A stretch of DNA of 64,000 bases, taken from the NCBI RefSeq assembly GCF_012070395.1, contig NZ_JAAFYS010000001.1:1156001-1220000 (forward strand), given 5' to 3'. The stretch comes from Pseudoroseicyclus tamaricis (GTDB lineage Bacteria > Pseudomonadota > Alphaproteobacteria > Rhodobacterales > Rhodobacteraceae). Each line of letters starts with the position of its first letter. Position 1 is the stretch's first letter. Both the position numbers and the translations under genes were made by a program. The notes beneath the pieces were generated by a model. It had not been told where the DNA came from and searched no databases. It was given only the letters and a program-made list of their open reading frames with translations. Of the stretch, positions 8,953 to 18,732 are shown piece after piece.

Positions 8953-9276
8953 ATGACCCCCGTCTCTCCCCCCGTTGCCGCTTACCTGGAGGCCGCCGCC
9001 CGGCTGGATGCGCCGGCCATGCTCGCCCCCTTCGCCGAGGGCGCCCGCGTTTATGACGAGGGCGAGTGGGTCACGGGGCGGGAGGCCATCGCGGCATGGA
9101 TCGCCCGCGCCACGCTCGCCAACGAGGCGCGGCCGGAGGTGCTGGAGGTCTGGCACGAAGAGGGGGAGGAGCGGGTGCGCGCCCGGGTCGTCGGCAGCTT
9201 CAGGGGCTCTCCCGTGACGCTGACGCATCGGTTCACCGTCACCGATGGCAGGATCGCGTCTCTGCGGATCGGCTGA
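8953..9276 (+). CDS. Nuclear transport factor 2-like (SnoaL-type) protein
   Basis: A 107-aa single-domain protein of the cystatin-like NTF2 fold: helix AYLEAAARLDAPAMLAPFAEGARVYDEG, then GREAIAAWIA and terminal beta-strands. GAGGA precedes the ATG at good spacing. Family members include ketosteroid-isomerase-like enzymes and ligand binders; the substrate is unknown. The divergent HxlR gene suggests it is that regulator's target. Confidence 0.75.
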   Translation: MTPVSPPVAAYLEAAARLDAPAMLAPFAEGARVYDEGEWVTGREAIAAWIARATLANEARPEVLEVWHEEGEERVRARVVGSFRGSPVTLTHRFTVTDGRIASLRIG

Positions 9277-9283
9277 CGGGGTG

Positions 9284-9310
9284 GGGCGCCCGGGATGTGC
9301 CCGGGCGCCC
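9284..9310. terminator. Bidirectional terminator hairpin
   Basis: A perfect 11-bp inverted repeat (GGGCGCCCGGG, loop ATGTG) sits in the 40-bp gap between convergent gene ends. It probably terminates both the NTF2-like gene and the solute-binding protein gene, although no T tract follows. Confidence 0.65.
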
Positions 9311-9316
9311 GCGACC

Positions 9317-10354
9317 TCAGAAGCCGGCCTTGATCAGCTCGAATGTCTCGGCATGCTTCTCGCGCAGCTCGTTCGGGATCGGCAGCTGGGCGAGGATCGG
9401 CACGTCGACGGAGCCGATGCCGGCGATCTCCAGCTCCGACGGGTCGATCTCGTCCAGCGCGACGCGGTTGGCGAGGCCGTAGCCGGATTCCAGCAGCGCC
9501 GGGGCGATGGCCGGGTCGAGCATGGCGTTGATGAAGTCGTAGGCCTTGTCCTCCGAGCCGGCGCCGTCGGCCATGTTGACGTAGCCGCAGAGCCAGACGG
9601 AGGAGCCTTCGGCCGGCTCACGCTCGAAGCCGATGGGGCGGCCTTCCTCGATCATCGTGGGGTAGGTCTCGTTCCACGCCCAGGAGATGAGGATTTCGCC
9701 GGTGGACATCAGCTGCGCCAGCTCCGCCGGGTCGGACCAGTAGGTGCGGATGTTCGGGTGAACGGCGCGCAGGAAGTCGGCGGCGGCCTCGAACTGCTCG
9801 TCGGTGACGTTCGTCCAGTCCGACACGCCGGTGGCGAGGTAGCCGAGGGCGAAGGCGTCGTCGACGTTGTCGGGCATCGTCACCCGGCCCTGGTAGGTCG
9901 GGTCGGCGAAGACCTGCAGGGTCGAGACGTCCTCCTCCGGCACCTCATCGGGGTTGTAGGCGATGGCGGTGGAGCCGAAGTTCTGCGGGATGAAGTAGAC
10001 CTCCTCGCCGCCGCCGACCTCGGCGCCGGTCAGGTTCCGGTCGATGTTCTCGTACTCGGGGATGCGGGAGGTGTCCCACGGCTCGATGATGCCGCTCTCG
10101 GCCCACTTGGTGACGGAGCCGGCGCAGATCTGCGTGACATCGGCCTGGAAGCCGGCGCGAACCTTCTGGAAGGCCTCCTCCTCGTCGGAGAAGAAGGACC
10201 AGGTGGGGCTCATGCCGTATTGCTCGATATAGGCCGGGTGGTAGTCGGGGTTCTCGAAGCCCGGATAGTCGAGCACGATCAGCTCGCTGTCCTGCGCGGC
10301 GAGGGCGGTGCCGAGCGCGGCGAGAGCGGTGGCGGCGAGCAGGGTCTTCTGCAT
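9317..10354 (-). CDS. Periplasmic solute-binding protein, PotD/PotF-like (orphan)
   Basis: A 345-aa protein with signal peptide MQKTLLAATALAALGTALA, followed by a spermidine/putrescine-type extracellular binding fold (FIPQNFGSTAIAYNPDEV, DDAFALGYLATG, WAWNETYPTMIEEG). It starts at 10354 behind AGGGAGA. No ATPase or permease gene adjoins it, so it must share membrane components encoded elsewhere. A family 1 repeat locus lies about 210 bp upstream. The ligand may be a polyamine or similar cation, but this is inferred from family resemblance only. Confidence 0.8.
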   Translation of the reverse strand: MQKTLLAATALAALGTALAAQDSELIVLDYPGFENPDYHPAYIEQYGMSPTWSFFSDEEEAFQKVRAGFQADVTQICAGSVTKWAESGIIEPWDTSRIPEYENIDRNLTGAEVGGGEEVYFIPQNFGSTAIAYNPDEVPEEDVSTLQVFADPTYQGRVTMPDNVDDAFALGYLATGVSDWTNVTDEQFEAAADFLRAVHPNIRTYWSDPAELAQLMSTGEILISWAWNETYPTMIEEGRPIGFEREPAEGSSVWLCGYVNMADGAGSEDKAYDFINAMLDPAIAPALLESGYGLANRVALDEIDPSELEIAGIGSVDVPILAQLPIPNELREKHAETFELIKAGF

Positions 10355-10563
10355 CGGTGTCTCCCTGGGTGGCATTGTTATGAAAAGGGAGCCTAGGGGC
10401 GGCCGGTGGGTCTGGCAATGCCGGCGGAGGCGGTCCGGGCGGCGCGGCGCCTGTCCGGGTGGCAGGTGGTGATTTGGTGGGCAGGGGAGCTCCCTGTCTT
10501 CCGCCTGGACTCGGGGCTGGCCCTCACCTGCCTCGTGCGAGGCGCCCGGCCGGAGCTGTTTCC

Positions 10564-11127
10564 CCCGCCCGGTACGCGCCAAAGGCGCAGGGCGAGCGCC
10601 TGCCCGTCCCGGCGGGCTGGCGCTCTGGTGGGGCTTGGTGCTGAGCGGCGAGCGGAGAGGGGCTTGGCTGGCATAAAGCACACCAGCGGGACCTTCGCGG
10701 CGCCACCCCACGGGCAGGCGCTCGCCCTGCGCCGGCAGATGGAGGGCCCGGTTGTGGCCGGGCGGTGGGCTGGAAACCCACCCTACGTGAGGGCGCGCCG
10801 GGTCTTCGCGGTGGTCTAGGTCCCTGGCGGGCGCCCGGGTGGAGCTGTGCCCCCGCCCGGTACGCGCCAAAGGCGCAGGGCGAGCGCCTGCCCGTCCCGG
10901 CGGGCTGGCGCTCTGGTGGGGCTTGGTGCTCAGCGGCGGGCGGGGTGGGGTGTGGCGGGAATAAAGCGCGCAGCTGTGCCGCCCGAAGCGCCACCCCACG
11001 GGCAGGCGCTCGCCCTGCGCCCGGAGATTGGGCGCCCGGTAGTGCGGGGCGGTGGGTTGGAAACCCACCCTACGCGGGCGGGCCATGATCCACCCGGCGC
11101 ACCTGTAGGGTGGGTTTGTAACCCACC
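10564..11127 (+). repeat. Family 1 hairpin element, head-to-tail pair (copies C and D)
   Basis: Copy C is 10564-10787 (arms 10584-10607 and 10710-10733, a perfect 24-bp inverted repeat). Copy D is 10852-11074 (arms 10872-10895 and 10998-11021). The left arms are 288 bp apart, joined by a linker GTGAGGGCGCGCCGGGTCTT that recurs at two other loci. A reverse-oriented small palindrome follows at 11105-11127. The locus lies between the orphan binding protein and oppC. Nothing else is seen in the 790-bp gap except about 200 bp upstream of the binding-protein gene. Confidence 0.9.
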
Positions 11128-11144
11128 ATGTGCGGCACTCCCCG

Positions 11145-12182
11145 CTACCGGCCCCTGATCCGCGGGTCGAGGGCGTCGCGGAGGCCGTCGCCGATGTAGT
11201 TCACCGCCAGCACCGTGAGGGAGATGCACAGGCCCGGCCAGATGACGCGCTCGGGGAAGCGCTCCATGCGCTCGACGCTGTCGAAGAGGATCTTGCCCCA
11301 GGTCGGGTAGTCGGAGGGGAAACCAAGGCCGAGGAAGCTGAGGGCGCTCTCCGTGATGATCGCCGTGGCGAGACCGAGGGTGGCGGAGACCATGATGGGC
11401 GAGAGCACGTTCGGCAGCAGGTGCCGGGTGATCATCCGCCGCGAGGGGGTGCCGATGGAGCGGGCGGCGAGGACGTATTCACGCTCCTTCAGCGCGAGGA
11501 TGTCGCCCCGCACGATCCTCGCCGTGTGCATCCAGGAGGTGATGCCTATGGCGGTGACGATGAGCACGAAGATGCCCTGCTCGGGCCCGAAGGCGGCGCG
11601 CAGCTGGTCGCGGAAGAGCAGCATCATCACCAGCAGGAGCGGCAGCAGCGGCAGCGCCAGCATCAGGTCGGTGAAGCGCATCAGCAGCCCGTCGAGGGCG
11701 CGGAAGTAGCCCGCCAGCACCCCGATCAGCGTGCCGAGGATCAGCGCCAGCAGCATCGCCACCCAGCCGACGGCCATGGAGACTCGGCCCCCCTGCATGA
11801 GGTTGGCGAGGATGTCGCGGCCGAGGTTGTCCGTCCCCAGCGGGCGGGACCACATGACGTCCGCCTCCCGGTCCCAGAGCCAGGTGTAGATCGGGCGGAC
11901 ATCCTTGTTGCGGATGTCGAGATCGGCGGGATCGACCTGCCAGATCCACGGGCCGGCGATGACGAAGAGCGTGATGAAGATCAGGAACGCCAGCCCGATC
12001 ACGGCGCCCTTGTGCTCGCGGAACTGCACCCAGACGTCGCGCCAGAGGCTCGTGGAGCTCTGCCCCGGCGCGGCGGAGCCGGCGGCCTCGGCGATCTCTC
12101 CGCCATCGGGCGCCCCGCCGGCGGGAACGGCGGGGGAGGGCGGCGGCTCGGCGCGCTCGTGCGGATCGGTGCGGTCAGTCAT
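11145..12182 (-). CDS. Peptide-type ABC transporter permease, OppC/DppC family
   Basis: A 345-aa inner-membrane protein. It has a proline-rich cytoplasmic N terminus, then six predicted helices and the binding-protein-dependent permease loop with GTPSRRMITRHLLPNVLSPI before GLGFPSDYPTWG. It starts at 12182, overlapping the end of oppB by 8 bp (translational coupling). It forms the channel together with OppB and is the last gene of the operon. Confidence 0.9.
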   Translation of the reverse strand: MTDRTDPHERAEPPPSPAVPAGGAPDGGEIAEAAGSAAPGQSSTSLWRDVWVQFREHKGAVIGLAFLIFITLFVIAGPWIWQVDPADLDIRNKDVRPIYTWLWDREADVMWSRPLGTDNLGRDILANLMQGGRVSMAVGWVAMLLALILGTLIGVLAGYFRALDGLLMRFTDLMLALPLLPLLLVMMLLFRDQLRAAFGPEQGIFVLIVTAIGITSWMHTARIVRGDILALKEREYVLAARSIGTPSRRMITRHLLPNVLSPIMVSATLGLATAIITESALSFLGLGFPSDYPTWGKILFDSVERMERFPERVIWPGLCISLTVLAVNYIGDGLRDALDPRIRGR

Positions 12183-13182
12183 AGCGGATCCGCGGGTCGA
12201 AGACGCCGTAGAGGATGTCGGCGATCAGGTTGAAGGCGACGATGAGCACCGCGAAGATGAAGGTCAGCGTCAGCACCATCGGGATGTCGGAGCCCTGGAT
12301 GGCGATGATGAGGAGCTGCCCCAGCCCGTTCACCTTGAACACCTGCTCGGTGATGATCGCCCCGCCGAAGACCTGCGGCACGCCGAGGGCGATGACGGTG
12401 ATGACCGGGATCATCGAGTTGCGCAGCACGTGCTTGAGCACCACGATCCGCTCGTTCATCCCCTTGGCGCGGGCGGTGCGCACGTAATCCTGCCCGAGGT
12501 TGTCGAGCATCGAGGCGCGCATGTAGCGGCTGATCTGGGCGGCGTTGTAGAGCGCCAGCACGAAGACGGGCATCGCCATCTGGCGCAGCTGGGCGAGGAA
12601 GCTCTCCCAGTCCTCCACCACCAGCGTGGTGTTGTAGATCGAGGGGAACCAGCCGAGGTTCACCGCGAAGATGACGATCAGGAGCACGCCGGTGAAGAAG
12701 GTCGGCACCGAGAAGCCGACCATCGAGATGAACGTGCCGAGCTGGTCGAACCAGGAATATTGCCAGTAGGCGCCGGCGATGCCGATGGGCAGGGCGATGA
12801 TGACGCCGACGATGTAGGACATGCCGACGACCCAGAGCGTCTGCGGCACCCGCTCGGCGATGATCTCGAAGACCGGCGAGCGGGACTGGAAGGAGATGAT
12901 GCGCTGCGCCCCGTCGGCGAAGTTCGTGCCGAAGGCGGCGTCGATCCAGTATTGCGGCTCGACGACGAAGAACTGGTAGAGCCAGAGCCCGAAGCGGATG
13001 TACCACGGCTGGCCGAGGCCGAGCGCCTGCCGCATCTGCTCGCGCACCTCGGGCGGGATGGAGAGCGGCATGTTCGCCATCGGGTCGCCCGGTGCCAGCT
13101 CCAGCAGCATGAAGATCACGAACGCGATGAAGATCAGCGTCGGGATCGCCAGGACGAGGCGGCGGATGGTGTAGGCGAGCAT
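12175..13182 (-). CDS. Peptide-type ABC transporter permease, OppB/DppB family
   Basis: A 335-aa protein starting MLAYTIRRLVLAIPTLIFIAF, typical of DppB/OppB, with the EAA-like loop RTARAKGMNERIVVLKHVLRN and the C terminus DILYGVFDPRIRYD. Its start immediately abuts the stop of the NTF2-like gene upstream. A periplasmic insertion (about residues 65-110) is common in this subfamily. Confidence 0.92.
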   Translation of the reverse strand: MLAYTIRRLVLAIPTLIFIAFVIFMLLELAPGDPMANMPLSIPPEVREQMRQALGLGQPWYIRFGLWLYQFFVVEPQYWIDAAFGTNFADGAQRIISFQSRSPVFEIIAERVPQTLWVVGMSYIVGVIIALPIGIAGAYWQYSWFDQLGTFISMVGFSVPTFFTGVLLIVIFAVNLGWFPSIYNTTLVVEDWESFLAQLRQMAMPVFVLALYNAAQISRYMRASMLDNLGQDYVRTARAKGMNERIVVLKHVLRNSMIPVITVIALGVPQVFGGAIITEQVFKVNGLGQLLIIAIQGSDIPMVLTLTFIFAVLIVAFNLIADILYGVFDPRIRYD

Positions 13183-13518
13183 CTAGAGAGGGGTCTGCTG
13201 ATGGTAGGAGAGGCGGTAGCCGCCCTCCGTCATCCGCCAGAGCGAGACGCAGCCGGCGGCGTAGCCCTTGTCCTCCCGCTTGCCCTCGGCGGAGTAAATC
13301 AGGAGCCGGGCATCGCCGATCTCGCGGACATGCTGGTCATCCAGCGCGACGGCCTCCCAGCGTTCGGAGGAGGTGACGGAATCGATGATCGTCGAGCGGT
13401 CCATCGGGCCGCCAGGGACGGGGAAGGTCATCAGCGCGTCGTCGGCCAGAAGCTCCTCGTAGGCCTCGGGGCCCTCGAGCCAGAGGCGGCGCTCCTTTTC
13501 CCACAGATCCTCGTCCAT
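13183..13518 (-). CDS. NTF2-like (DUF4440/SnoaL-type) protein inside the opp operon
   Basis: A 111-aa protein with an NTF2-like pattern: LWLEGPEAYEELLADDALM, then VPGGPMDRSTIID, SSERWEAVALDD and the final strands CVSLWRMTEGGYRLSYHQQ. It is transcribed between oppA and oppB with no space before oppB, so it belongs to the operon. Its role is unknown. It may modify or bind the imported compound in the cytoplasm, since no signal peptide is seen. Confidence 0.7.
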   Translation of the reverse strand: MDEDLWEKERRLWLEGPEAYEELLADDALMTFPVPGGPMDRSTIIDSVTSSERWEAVALDDQHVREIGDARLLIYSAEGKREDKGYAAGCVSLWRMTEGGYRLSYHQQTPL

Positions 13519-13540
13519 ACCTGTTTCCTCTTGAAGAAGT

Positions 13541-13566
13541 GGCCGGGCGGGAGAACCCGCCCGGCC
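13541..13566 (-). terminator. Intercistronic hairpin after oppA
   Basis: A perfect 11-bp inverted repeat (GGCCGGGCGGG, loop of four) lies 7 bases after the oppA stop, before the next gene of the same operon. Such hairpins commonly stabilise the binding-protein message or partly attenuate downstream permease expression. Confidence 0.65.
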
Positions 13567-13573
13567 GGTTGGC

Positions 13574-15283
13574 TTACTCTTCGACGCGGTACCAGTCGGC
13601 CGCGTTCCACAGCTCGCTGTCCCAGGTGTTGAGGATCACGCCGCCGAGCGAGTTGGCATGGGCGGAGACACGGCCACGATCGACCAGGCCGACGATGATG
13701 CTGCTGTCTTTCGTCAGCATGTCGTTCATCTGCCGGGCGATGCGGCCCCGCTCCTCGAGATCGCCGGTGCGGGCAAGCTCGGCGACCAGCTCTTCGTAGG
13801 CCGGGTCACAGTAGCGGTTGATGTTCTCGCCCTGCCACTGGGTCTCCGGCGACGGGATCTTGTCGCAGGTATAGGCGCCGAGATAGGCCTCCGGGTCGGT
13901 GCCCGGGAAGTTGTTGGCGTACATCTCGACGTCGGCATAGAAGCGCTGGAACGTGTCAGGGCTACCGGGGTCGCCGCCGAAGAAGACGGAGCTGTCGACG
14001 TTGCGCAGCTCGGTCTCGATGCCCAGCTCTTCCCACCATTCCTTGATCAGCGCCTGGAAGTCCTGACGGACGGCGTTGGTGGAGGTCTGGTAGAGGATCG
14101 ACATGGGCTCGCCGTCCGGCGTCTCGCGCACGCCGTCACCGTCGCTGTCGACGTAGCCGGCGTCTTCCAGCATCTGCTTGGCGCGCTCCATGTCCTGCGG
14201 CATGCAATCCATGTTGTCCGAAGCGTAGAGCTCGGGCGCGGGCACGAGGTTGCAGGTCGGGCGGCCGGCCTGGCCGTAGCCCACTTCCACCAGCAGGTCG
14301 CGGTCGATGGCGATGGACATCGCCTCGCGCACCGTCTGGTCCGTCAGGAACGGGTGGGGATGCGCGACGGTGGAGCGCTCGCCTTCCGGCAGGTCCGGCG
14401 AGGGGTCGGTGAGGTTCATCTCGATCCGCTCGACGAGCGTGCCGAAGGCCGAGACGGGGGTGCCGACGCCGCCGGCGCTCATCTCCTCGATGACATCAGG
14501 GGCGAGCTGCAGGTTCCACGCGTAGTCGAACTCGCCGGTCTGCAGGACGGCGCGGGCCGCTGCCGCCGCATCGCCGCCACCCTTGAGCGTCATGGTCGCG
14601 AAGGCGGGCTTGGAGGGATCGCGGTAGTTCTCGTTCGCCTCCAGCTCGATCACGTCGTTGACGCGGAAGTCGGTGACGGTGAAGGGGCCGGTGCCGACGG
14701 GGTAGAAGTTGGCATCGGTGCAGGTGGGGGCCGCGGCGCCGAGGCAATCGGCGAACTGGGCGGCCTGGATCACCGGGCTCTCACCGCCCGTGAAGGGCAG
14801 GTAGGGGTTCGGCTTGGCCTCGGAGAAGTGGACGGTGACCGTCTTGTCATCGACCACCTCGACGTCCTCGACGCCGTTGAACTTGGCCGCCTGCGCGCAG
14901 CCACCGCCCTCGGCGGTGCAGTACTGCCAGGTGAAGCGCACGTCTTCCGCCGTCACCGGGGAGCCGTCGGACCAGGTGACATCGGGGGAGATGTTCCAGG
15001 TGATGGAGGTCAGATCCTCGGACACGCCGCCGTTGTCGAGCGTCGGGATCTCGGTGACGAGGTAGGGCACGAGGGCGCCGGTCTCGTCGTAGCGGGCCAG
15101 CGGCTCGAGGACGAGGGAGGCCGCCTCGATCTCTTTCGTGCCGCCGGAGAGGTAGGGGTTCATGATGGAGGGGGCTTGCCAGTAGATGACATTGACGTGC
15201 CCATCCTCGCCTTGCTGGGCGAAGGCGGCGGGCGCGATGGCACCGACCGCGATCGCGCCGAGTAGCGCTGTCTTCAGTTTCAT
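13574..15283 (-). CDS. Peptide ABC transporter substrate-binding protein (family 5)
   Basis: A 569-aa protein with signal peptide [23 protein letters not shown] and the SBP_bac_5 fold: [20 protein letters not shown], then [28 protein letters not shown] and [18 protein letters not shown]. This Opp/Dpp family binds peptides, opines or other solutes. Its start overlaps the end of oppF (ATGA). It has an unusually acidic, exported composition and lacks a lipobox, so it is predicted to be free in the periplasm. Confidence 0.92.
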   Translation of the reverse strand: MKLKTALLGAIAVGAIAPAAFAQQGEDGHVNVIYWQAPSIMNPYLSGGTKEIEAASLVLEPLARYDETGALVPYLVTEIPTLDNGGVSEDLTSITWNISPDVTWSDGSPVTAEDVRFTWQYCTAEGGGCAQAAKFNGVEDVEVVDDKTVTVHFSEAKPNPYLPFTGGESPVIQAAQFADCLGAAAPTCTDANFYPVGTGPFTVTDFRVNDVIELEANENYRDPSKPAFATMTLKGGGDAAAAARAVLQTGEFDYAWNLQLAPDVIEEMSAGGVGTPVSAFGTLVERIEMNLTDPSPDLPEGERSTVAHPHPFLTDQTVREAMSIAIDRDLLVEVGYGQAGRPTCNLVPAPELYASDNMDCMPQDMERAKQMLEDAGYVDSDGDGVRETPDGEPMSILYQTSTNAVRQDFQALIKEWWEELGIETELRNVDSSVFFGGDPGSPDTFQRFYADVEMYANNFPGTDPEAYLGAYTCDKIPSPETQWQGENINRYCDPAYEELVAELARTGDLEERGRIARQMNDMLTKDSSIIVGLVDRGRVSAHANSLGGVILNTWDSELWNAADWYRVEE

Positions 15284-16374
15284 GGACTCACTCCTTGTTG
15301 GGCGCTCGAATGCCCCGGTTTATGCGCCGCCGTTGGATCGGTGGTCGTCTTGGTATCCTCGTAGAGATGGCAGGCGACCTGCCGGCCGCCGGGCAAGTGC
15401 CGGGGCATCGGGTCGATCTCGTGACAGATGTCCATCACCTTGGGGCAGCGGGTGCAGAAGTTGCAGCCCTTGGGCGGGTTGGCCGGCGAGGGCACGTCGC
15501 CCTTCAGGATCACCCGCTCGACCTTGCGGGCGAGGGCGGGATCCGGCTCCGGCACGGCGGAGAGGAGCGCCTGCGTGTAGGGGTGCAGCGGCTCGGCATA
15601 GAGCGCCTCGCGAGGGGCGAGCTCGACGATGCGGCCGAGATACATGACCGCGACGCGGGTGGCGATGTGGCGCACCATCGAGAGGTCATGGGAGATGAAG
15701 AGGTAGGTGAGGCCGAACTGCTCCTGCAGATCTTCCAGCAGGTTCACCACCTGCGCCTGGATGGAGACGTCGAGCGCCGCGATGGGCTCGTCGCAGACGA
15801 TGAACTTGGGGTTCAGCGCGAGGGCCCGGGCGATGCCGATGCGCTGGCGCTGGCCGCCGGAGAAGGCATGCGGGAAGCGGCGGGCGAAGGCGCGGTTGAG
15901 GCCGACGGCATCCATCAGCTCCAGCACCTTCTCGTCCTTCTCGGCGGAGGAGAGCTTGGTGTGCTCGTCCAGCGGCTCGCGGATGATCTGGGAGACGTTC
16001 ATGCGCGGGTTGAGCGAGGCCTGAGGGTCCTGGAAGACCATCTGCATCGTGGGGCGGTGCTTGCGCAGGGCGTGCTGGCTGAGGTGCCCGATCTCCACCC
16101 CGTCGATGCGGATGGAGCCCTCGGTGATGTCGTAGAGGCGCAGGATGGCGCGGCCGCAGGTGCTCTTTCCGCAGCCCGACTCGCCGACGAGGCCCAGCGT
16201 CTCTCCCGGGCGGATGGTGAAATCGACGCCGTCCACCGCCTTCACGGCCCCCACCTGCCGGCGGAGCAGCCCCGAATGGATGGGGAAGTGCATCTTCAGC
16301 CCCCGCACGTCGAGGAGCGGCGGGGCCCCGTCTGCGGCGGGGGTGGCCGGTGCGGGCGCGGCGGCGTCAAGCAT
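15280..16374 (-). CDS. ABC transporter ATP-binding protein, OppF/DppF type
   Basis: 364 aa. Walker A is [12 protein letters not shown], the signature [15 protein letters not shown] and Walker [13 protein letters not shown]. The C-terminal oligopeptide/dipeptide domain contains the cysteine cluster [14 protein letters not shown], a likely Fe-S or zinc site known in OppD/F proteins. The start at MLDAAAPAP (16374) is chosen because it overlaps the oppD stop by 8 bp; the longer frame is shadow sequence. Confidence 0.93.
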   Translation of the reverse strand: MLDAAAPAPATPAADGAPPLLDVRGLKMHFPIHSGLLRRQVGAVKAVDGVDFTIRPGETLGLVGESGCGKSTCGRAILRLYDITEGSIRIDGVEIGHLSQHALRKHRPTMQMVFQDPQASLNPRMNVSQIIREPLDEHTKLSSAEKDEKVLELMDAVGLNRAFARRFPHAFSGGQRQRIGIARALALNPKFIVCDEPIAALDVSIQAQVVNLLEDLQEQFGLTYLFISHDLSMVRHIATRVAVMYLGRIVELAPREALYAEPLHPYTQALLSAVPEPDPALARKVERVILKGDVPSPANPPKGCNFCTRCPKVMDICHEIDPMPRHLPGGRQVACHLYEDTKTTTDPTAAHKPGHSSAQQGVSP

Positions 16375-17386
16375 CCTGGATCTCCGGGCTGGTCGGCGCG
16401 AGGCCGGGGTCACAGAGGAAGCAGGCGGCGTCGTGATCGCCGGGCAGCGGGAAGCGGGCGGGCAGGGCGCGATGGCACAGCTCCCACGCATGGGGGCAGC
16501 GGTCGCGGAAGGAGCAGGCGGAGGGCGGTGCCAGCAGGATCGGCGGCTGCCCCTCGATGGTCGTCAGCCGCTTGGCGCGCTCGCCATGGACATTCGGCAC
16601 CGTCTTGAGGAGCGCCTGTGTGTAGGGGTGGCGCGGGTTGGCGAAGAGCTCGTGCACCGGCGCATGCTCCACCACCTGGCCGCCGTACATCACCATCACC
16701 CGGTCGGCGATGCCGGCGATGACGCCGAGGTCATGGGTGATCCAGATCACCGCCATGCCGAGCTTCTCGCGCAGCTCCTGCATCAGTTCGAGGATCTGCG
16801 CCTGGATGGTGACGTCGAGCGCCGTGGTCGGCTCGTCGGCGATCAGCACCTTGGGGTCGCAGGCCAGCGCGATGGCGATCATCACCCGCTGGCGCATCCC
16901 GCCGGAGAACTGGTGCGGGTAGTCGCCGAGGCGCCGGCGGGCATCGGGGATGCCGACGAGCTCCAAGAGTTCCACCGCGCGGTCGGCGGCGGCCTTCTTG
17001 GACAGGCCCATGTGGCGGCGCAGCGGCTCGGCGATCTGCATGCCGACGGTGAAGACCGGGTTGAGCGACGTCATCGGGTCCTGGAAGACGAAGCCGATCT
17101 CGCCGCCGCGCACCTCGCGCAGGGCCTTCTCGTCGATCTTGAGCAGATCACGGTCGCCGAAGATGACCTCGCCGGGCCCGACGACGGCGGGCGGCGAGGG
17201 CAGAAGGCCGATGAGCGACATCATGGTGACCGACTTGCCGCTGCCGCTTTCGCCGACAACGCCGAGAAGTTCACCGGCCCCCAAAGTGAAGTTCACATCG
17301 TTCACCGCGTGCACATTTCCGGCGCGCGTGTGAAAGACGGTGCTCAAGGATCGGACGTCTAGAACGGGCGGCGCCCCCTTGGGCAT
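16367..17386 (-). CDS. ABC transporter ATP-binding protein, OppD/DppD type
   Basis: 339 aa. Walker A is [12 protein letters not shown], the signature [15 protein letters not shown] and Walker [13 protein letters not shown]. The C-terminal [14 protein letters not shown] cluster is of the kind seen in OppD. It is the first gene of the minus-strand operon oppD-oppF-oppA-NTF2-like-oppB-oppC, an unusual order with both ATPases ahead of the binding protein. A divergent gap separates it from the M20 deacylase gene. Confidence 0.93.
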   Translation of the reverse strand: MPKGAPPVLDVRSLSTVFHTRAGNVHAVNDVNFTLGAGELLGVVGESGSGKSVTMMSLIGLLPSPPAVVGPGEVIFGDRDLLKIDEKALREVRGGEIGFVFQDPMTSLNPVFTVGMQIAEPLRRHMGLSKKAAADRAVELLELVGIPDARRRLGDYPHQFSGGMRQRVMIAIALACDPKVLIADEPTTALDVTIQAQILELMQELREKLGMAVIWITHDLGVIAGIADRVMVMYGGQVVEHAPVHELFANPRHPYTQALLKTVPNVHGERAKRLTTIEGQPPILLAPPSACSFRDRCPHAWELCHRALPARFPLPGDHDAACFLCDPGLAPTSPEIQDA

Positions 17387-17571
17387 TCAGAACCTCCAAC
17401 TGGTTCTTTTTGCTATGGTTTCCCCTGCTGGGCAGCGTTTATGCCCAATTTGTTGGCATGAGCCTAGCAAGTTTCGCTGACCGAACAAGCCCTCGGGTGA
17501 CGCGGAGGGTAATTACCGCTTTTCCTGCCCGCAGATGATGCGCAAAAGGGCAGCGACCGAGAGGGAGTGCC
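17387..17571. promoter_or_regulatory. Divergent promoter region between opp operon and deacylase genes
   Basis: 185 bp shared by two divergent operons, richer in T and A than its surroundings (TTCTTTTTGCTATGG; TTTATGCCCAATTTGTTGG). GAGAGGGAGTGCC precedes the deacylase ATG. An imperfect repeat GCTTTT...AAAAGGGC spans about 17518-17553. No regulator gene is adjacent and no operator could be fixed. Confidence 0.4.
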
Positions 17572-18732
17572 ATGAAAGACCTCACCCCGCGAGAGATCCT
17601 CGCCCGCCTGATCGCCTTCCCGACCGTCAGCCGGGACAGCAATCTGGAGCTCATCGACTTCGTGGAGAGCTACCTGAGCGCCTGCGGCGCCCGCACCGGC
17701 CGGGTGCCGAAGCCGGGGGAGCCGAAGGCGGGCCTCTGGGCGCATGCGGGGCCGGAGGTGGAGGGCGCCGTCCTCCTCTCCGGCCATTCGGACGTGGTGC
17801 CGGTGGACGGGCAGGACTGGACGAGCGATCCCTTCGAGCTCGTGGAACGGGACGGCCGGTTCTACGGGCGCGGCACGGCGGACATGAAGGGCTTCGACGC
17901 GCTGGCCATCTGGGCCGTGGGGCAGGCGGCGCAGCGCGGCGTCGCGCGGCCCCTGCAGCTCGCCCTCAGCTACGACGAGGAGCTGGGCTGCTACGGAGCG
18001 CCGCCCATAATAGAGGCGATGGCGGAGGCCGGCGTGCCCAGGGCAGCGGCGGCGGTGATCGGCGAGCCGAGCGAGATGCGCGTCATCACCGGCCACAAGG
18101 GCGGGTGCCTGTGGGATGTGCACGTGAAGGGCCACGAGGTGCATTCCTCGCTGATCTTCGACGGCGTCTCGGCGGTGACGGAGGCGGCGCGGCTCGTCCT
18201 CTGGGCCGACGAAGTCTGCCGGCAGAACCGGGAGAGGCCTGTGGGGCCGCTCGCCGAGGGCTTCGTGCCGCCCTGCACCACGGCGCATGTCGGCCGCATG
18301 GAAGGGGGCACCGCCCACAACATCACCGCCGGCCACGCGACGCTGGGGCTGGAGATCCGCGTGGTGCCGGGCGACAGGATCGAGGAGTGGCAGGCTGCCT
18401 TCGAGAAGGAGAGGGCACGGATCGAGGCCGACATGCAGGCGCGCCATCCCGGCTGCCGGGTGGAGGCGGAGCTGGGCTTCCAGGTGCCGCCGCTGAAGCC
18501 GGAGGAGGGCGGCGCGGCCGAGCGCCTCGCGCGCGGGCTGACGGGGGACAACGGCACCCATGTGGTGAGCTACGGCACCGAGGCCGGGCATTTCCAGGCG
18601 GCCGGCATCTCCTCCGTCGTCTGCGGGCCGGGCAATATCGAGCAGGCGCACCAGGCCGACGAGTTCCTGACCGTGGCGCAGTTCGAGGCGGGCCTCGGCT
18701 TCATGGAGCGGCTGCTGGAGGCCTCGGCATGA
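17572..18732 (+). CDS. M20 metallopeptidase, acetylornithine deacetylase (ArgE)-like
   Basis: 386 aa. Metal-ligand motifs are SGHSDVVPVDGQDW (His72, Asp74), GRGTADMKGFDA (Asp104) and YDEELGC (catalytic Glu about 136-137), followed by a dimerisation insert with GHEVHSS. The enzyme hydrolyses N-acyl amino acids. ArgE proper is one possibility, but the location next to a peptide importer and an FAD oxidoreductase points to catabolism of an imported N-acyl or dipeptide-like compound. A good GAGAGGGAG precedes the ATG. Confidence 0.85.
   Translation: MKDLTPREILARLIAFPTVSRDSNLELIDFVESYLSACGARTGRVPKPGEPKAGLWAHAGPEVEGAVLLSGHSDVVPVDGQDWTSDPFELVERDGRFYGRGTADMKGFDALAIWAVGQAAQRGVARPLQLALSYDEELGCYGAPPIIEAMAEAGVPRAAAAVIGEPSEMRVITGHKGGCLWDVHVKGHEVHSSLIFDGVSAVTEAARLVLWADEVCRQNRERPVGPLAEGFVPPCTTAHVGRMEGGTAHNITAGHATLGLEIRVVPGDRIEEWQAAFEKERARIEADMQARHPGCRVEAELGFQVPPLKPEEGGAAERLARGLTGDNGTHVVSYGTEAGHFQAAGISSVVCGPGNIEQAHQADEFLTVAQFEAGLGFMERLLEASA

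Noticed and set aside
10355-11086. N-terminal extension of the solute-binding protein frame into the repeat locus
   Set aside because: The signal peptide and ribosome binding site fix the start at 10354; the extension translates family 1 repeat sequence, the same pseudo-peptide that appears at every other copy.
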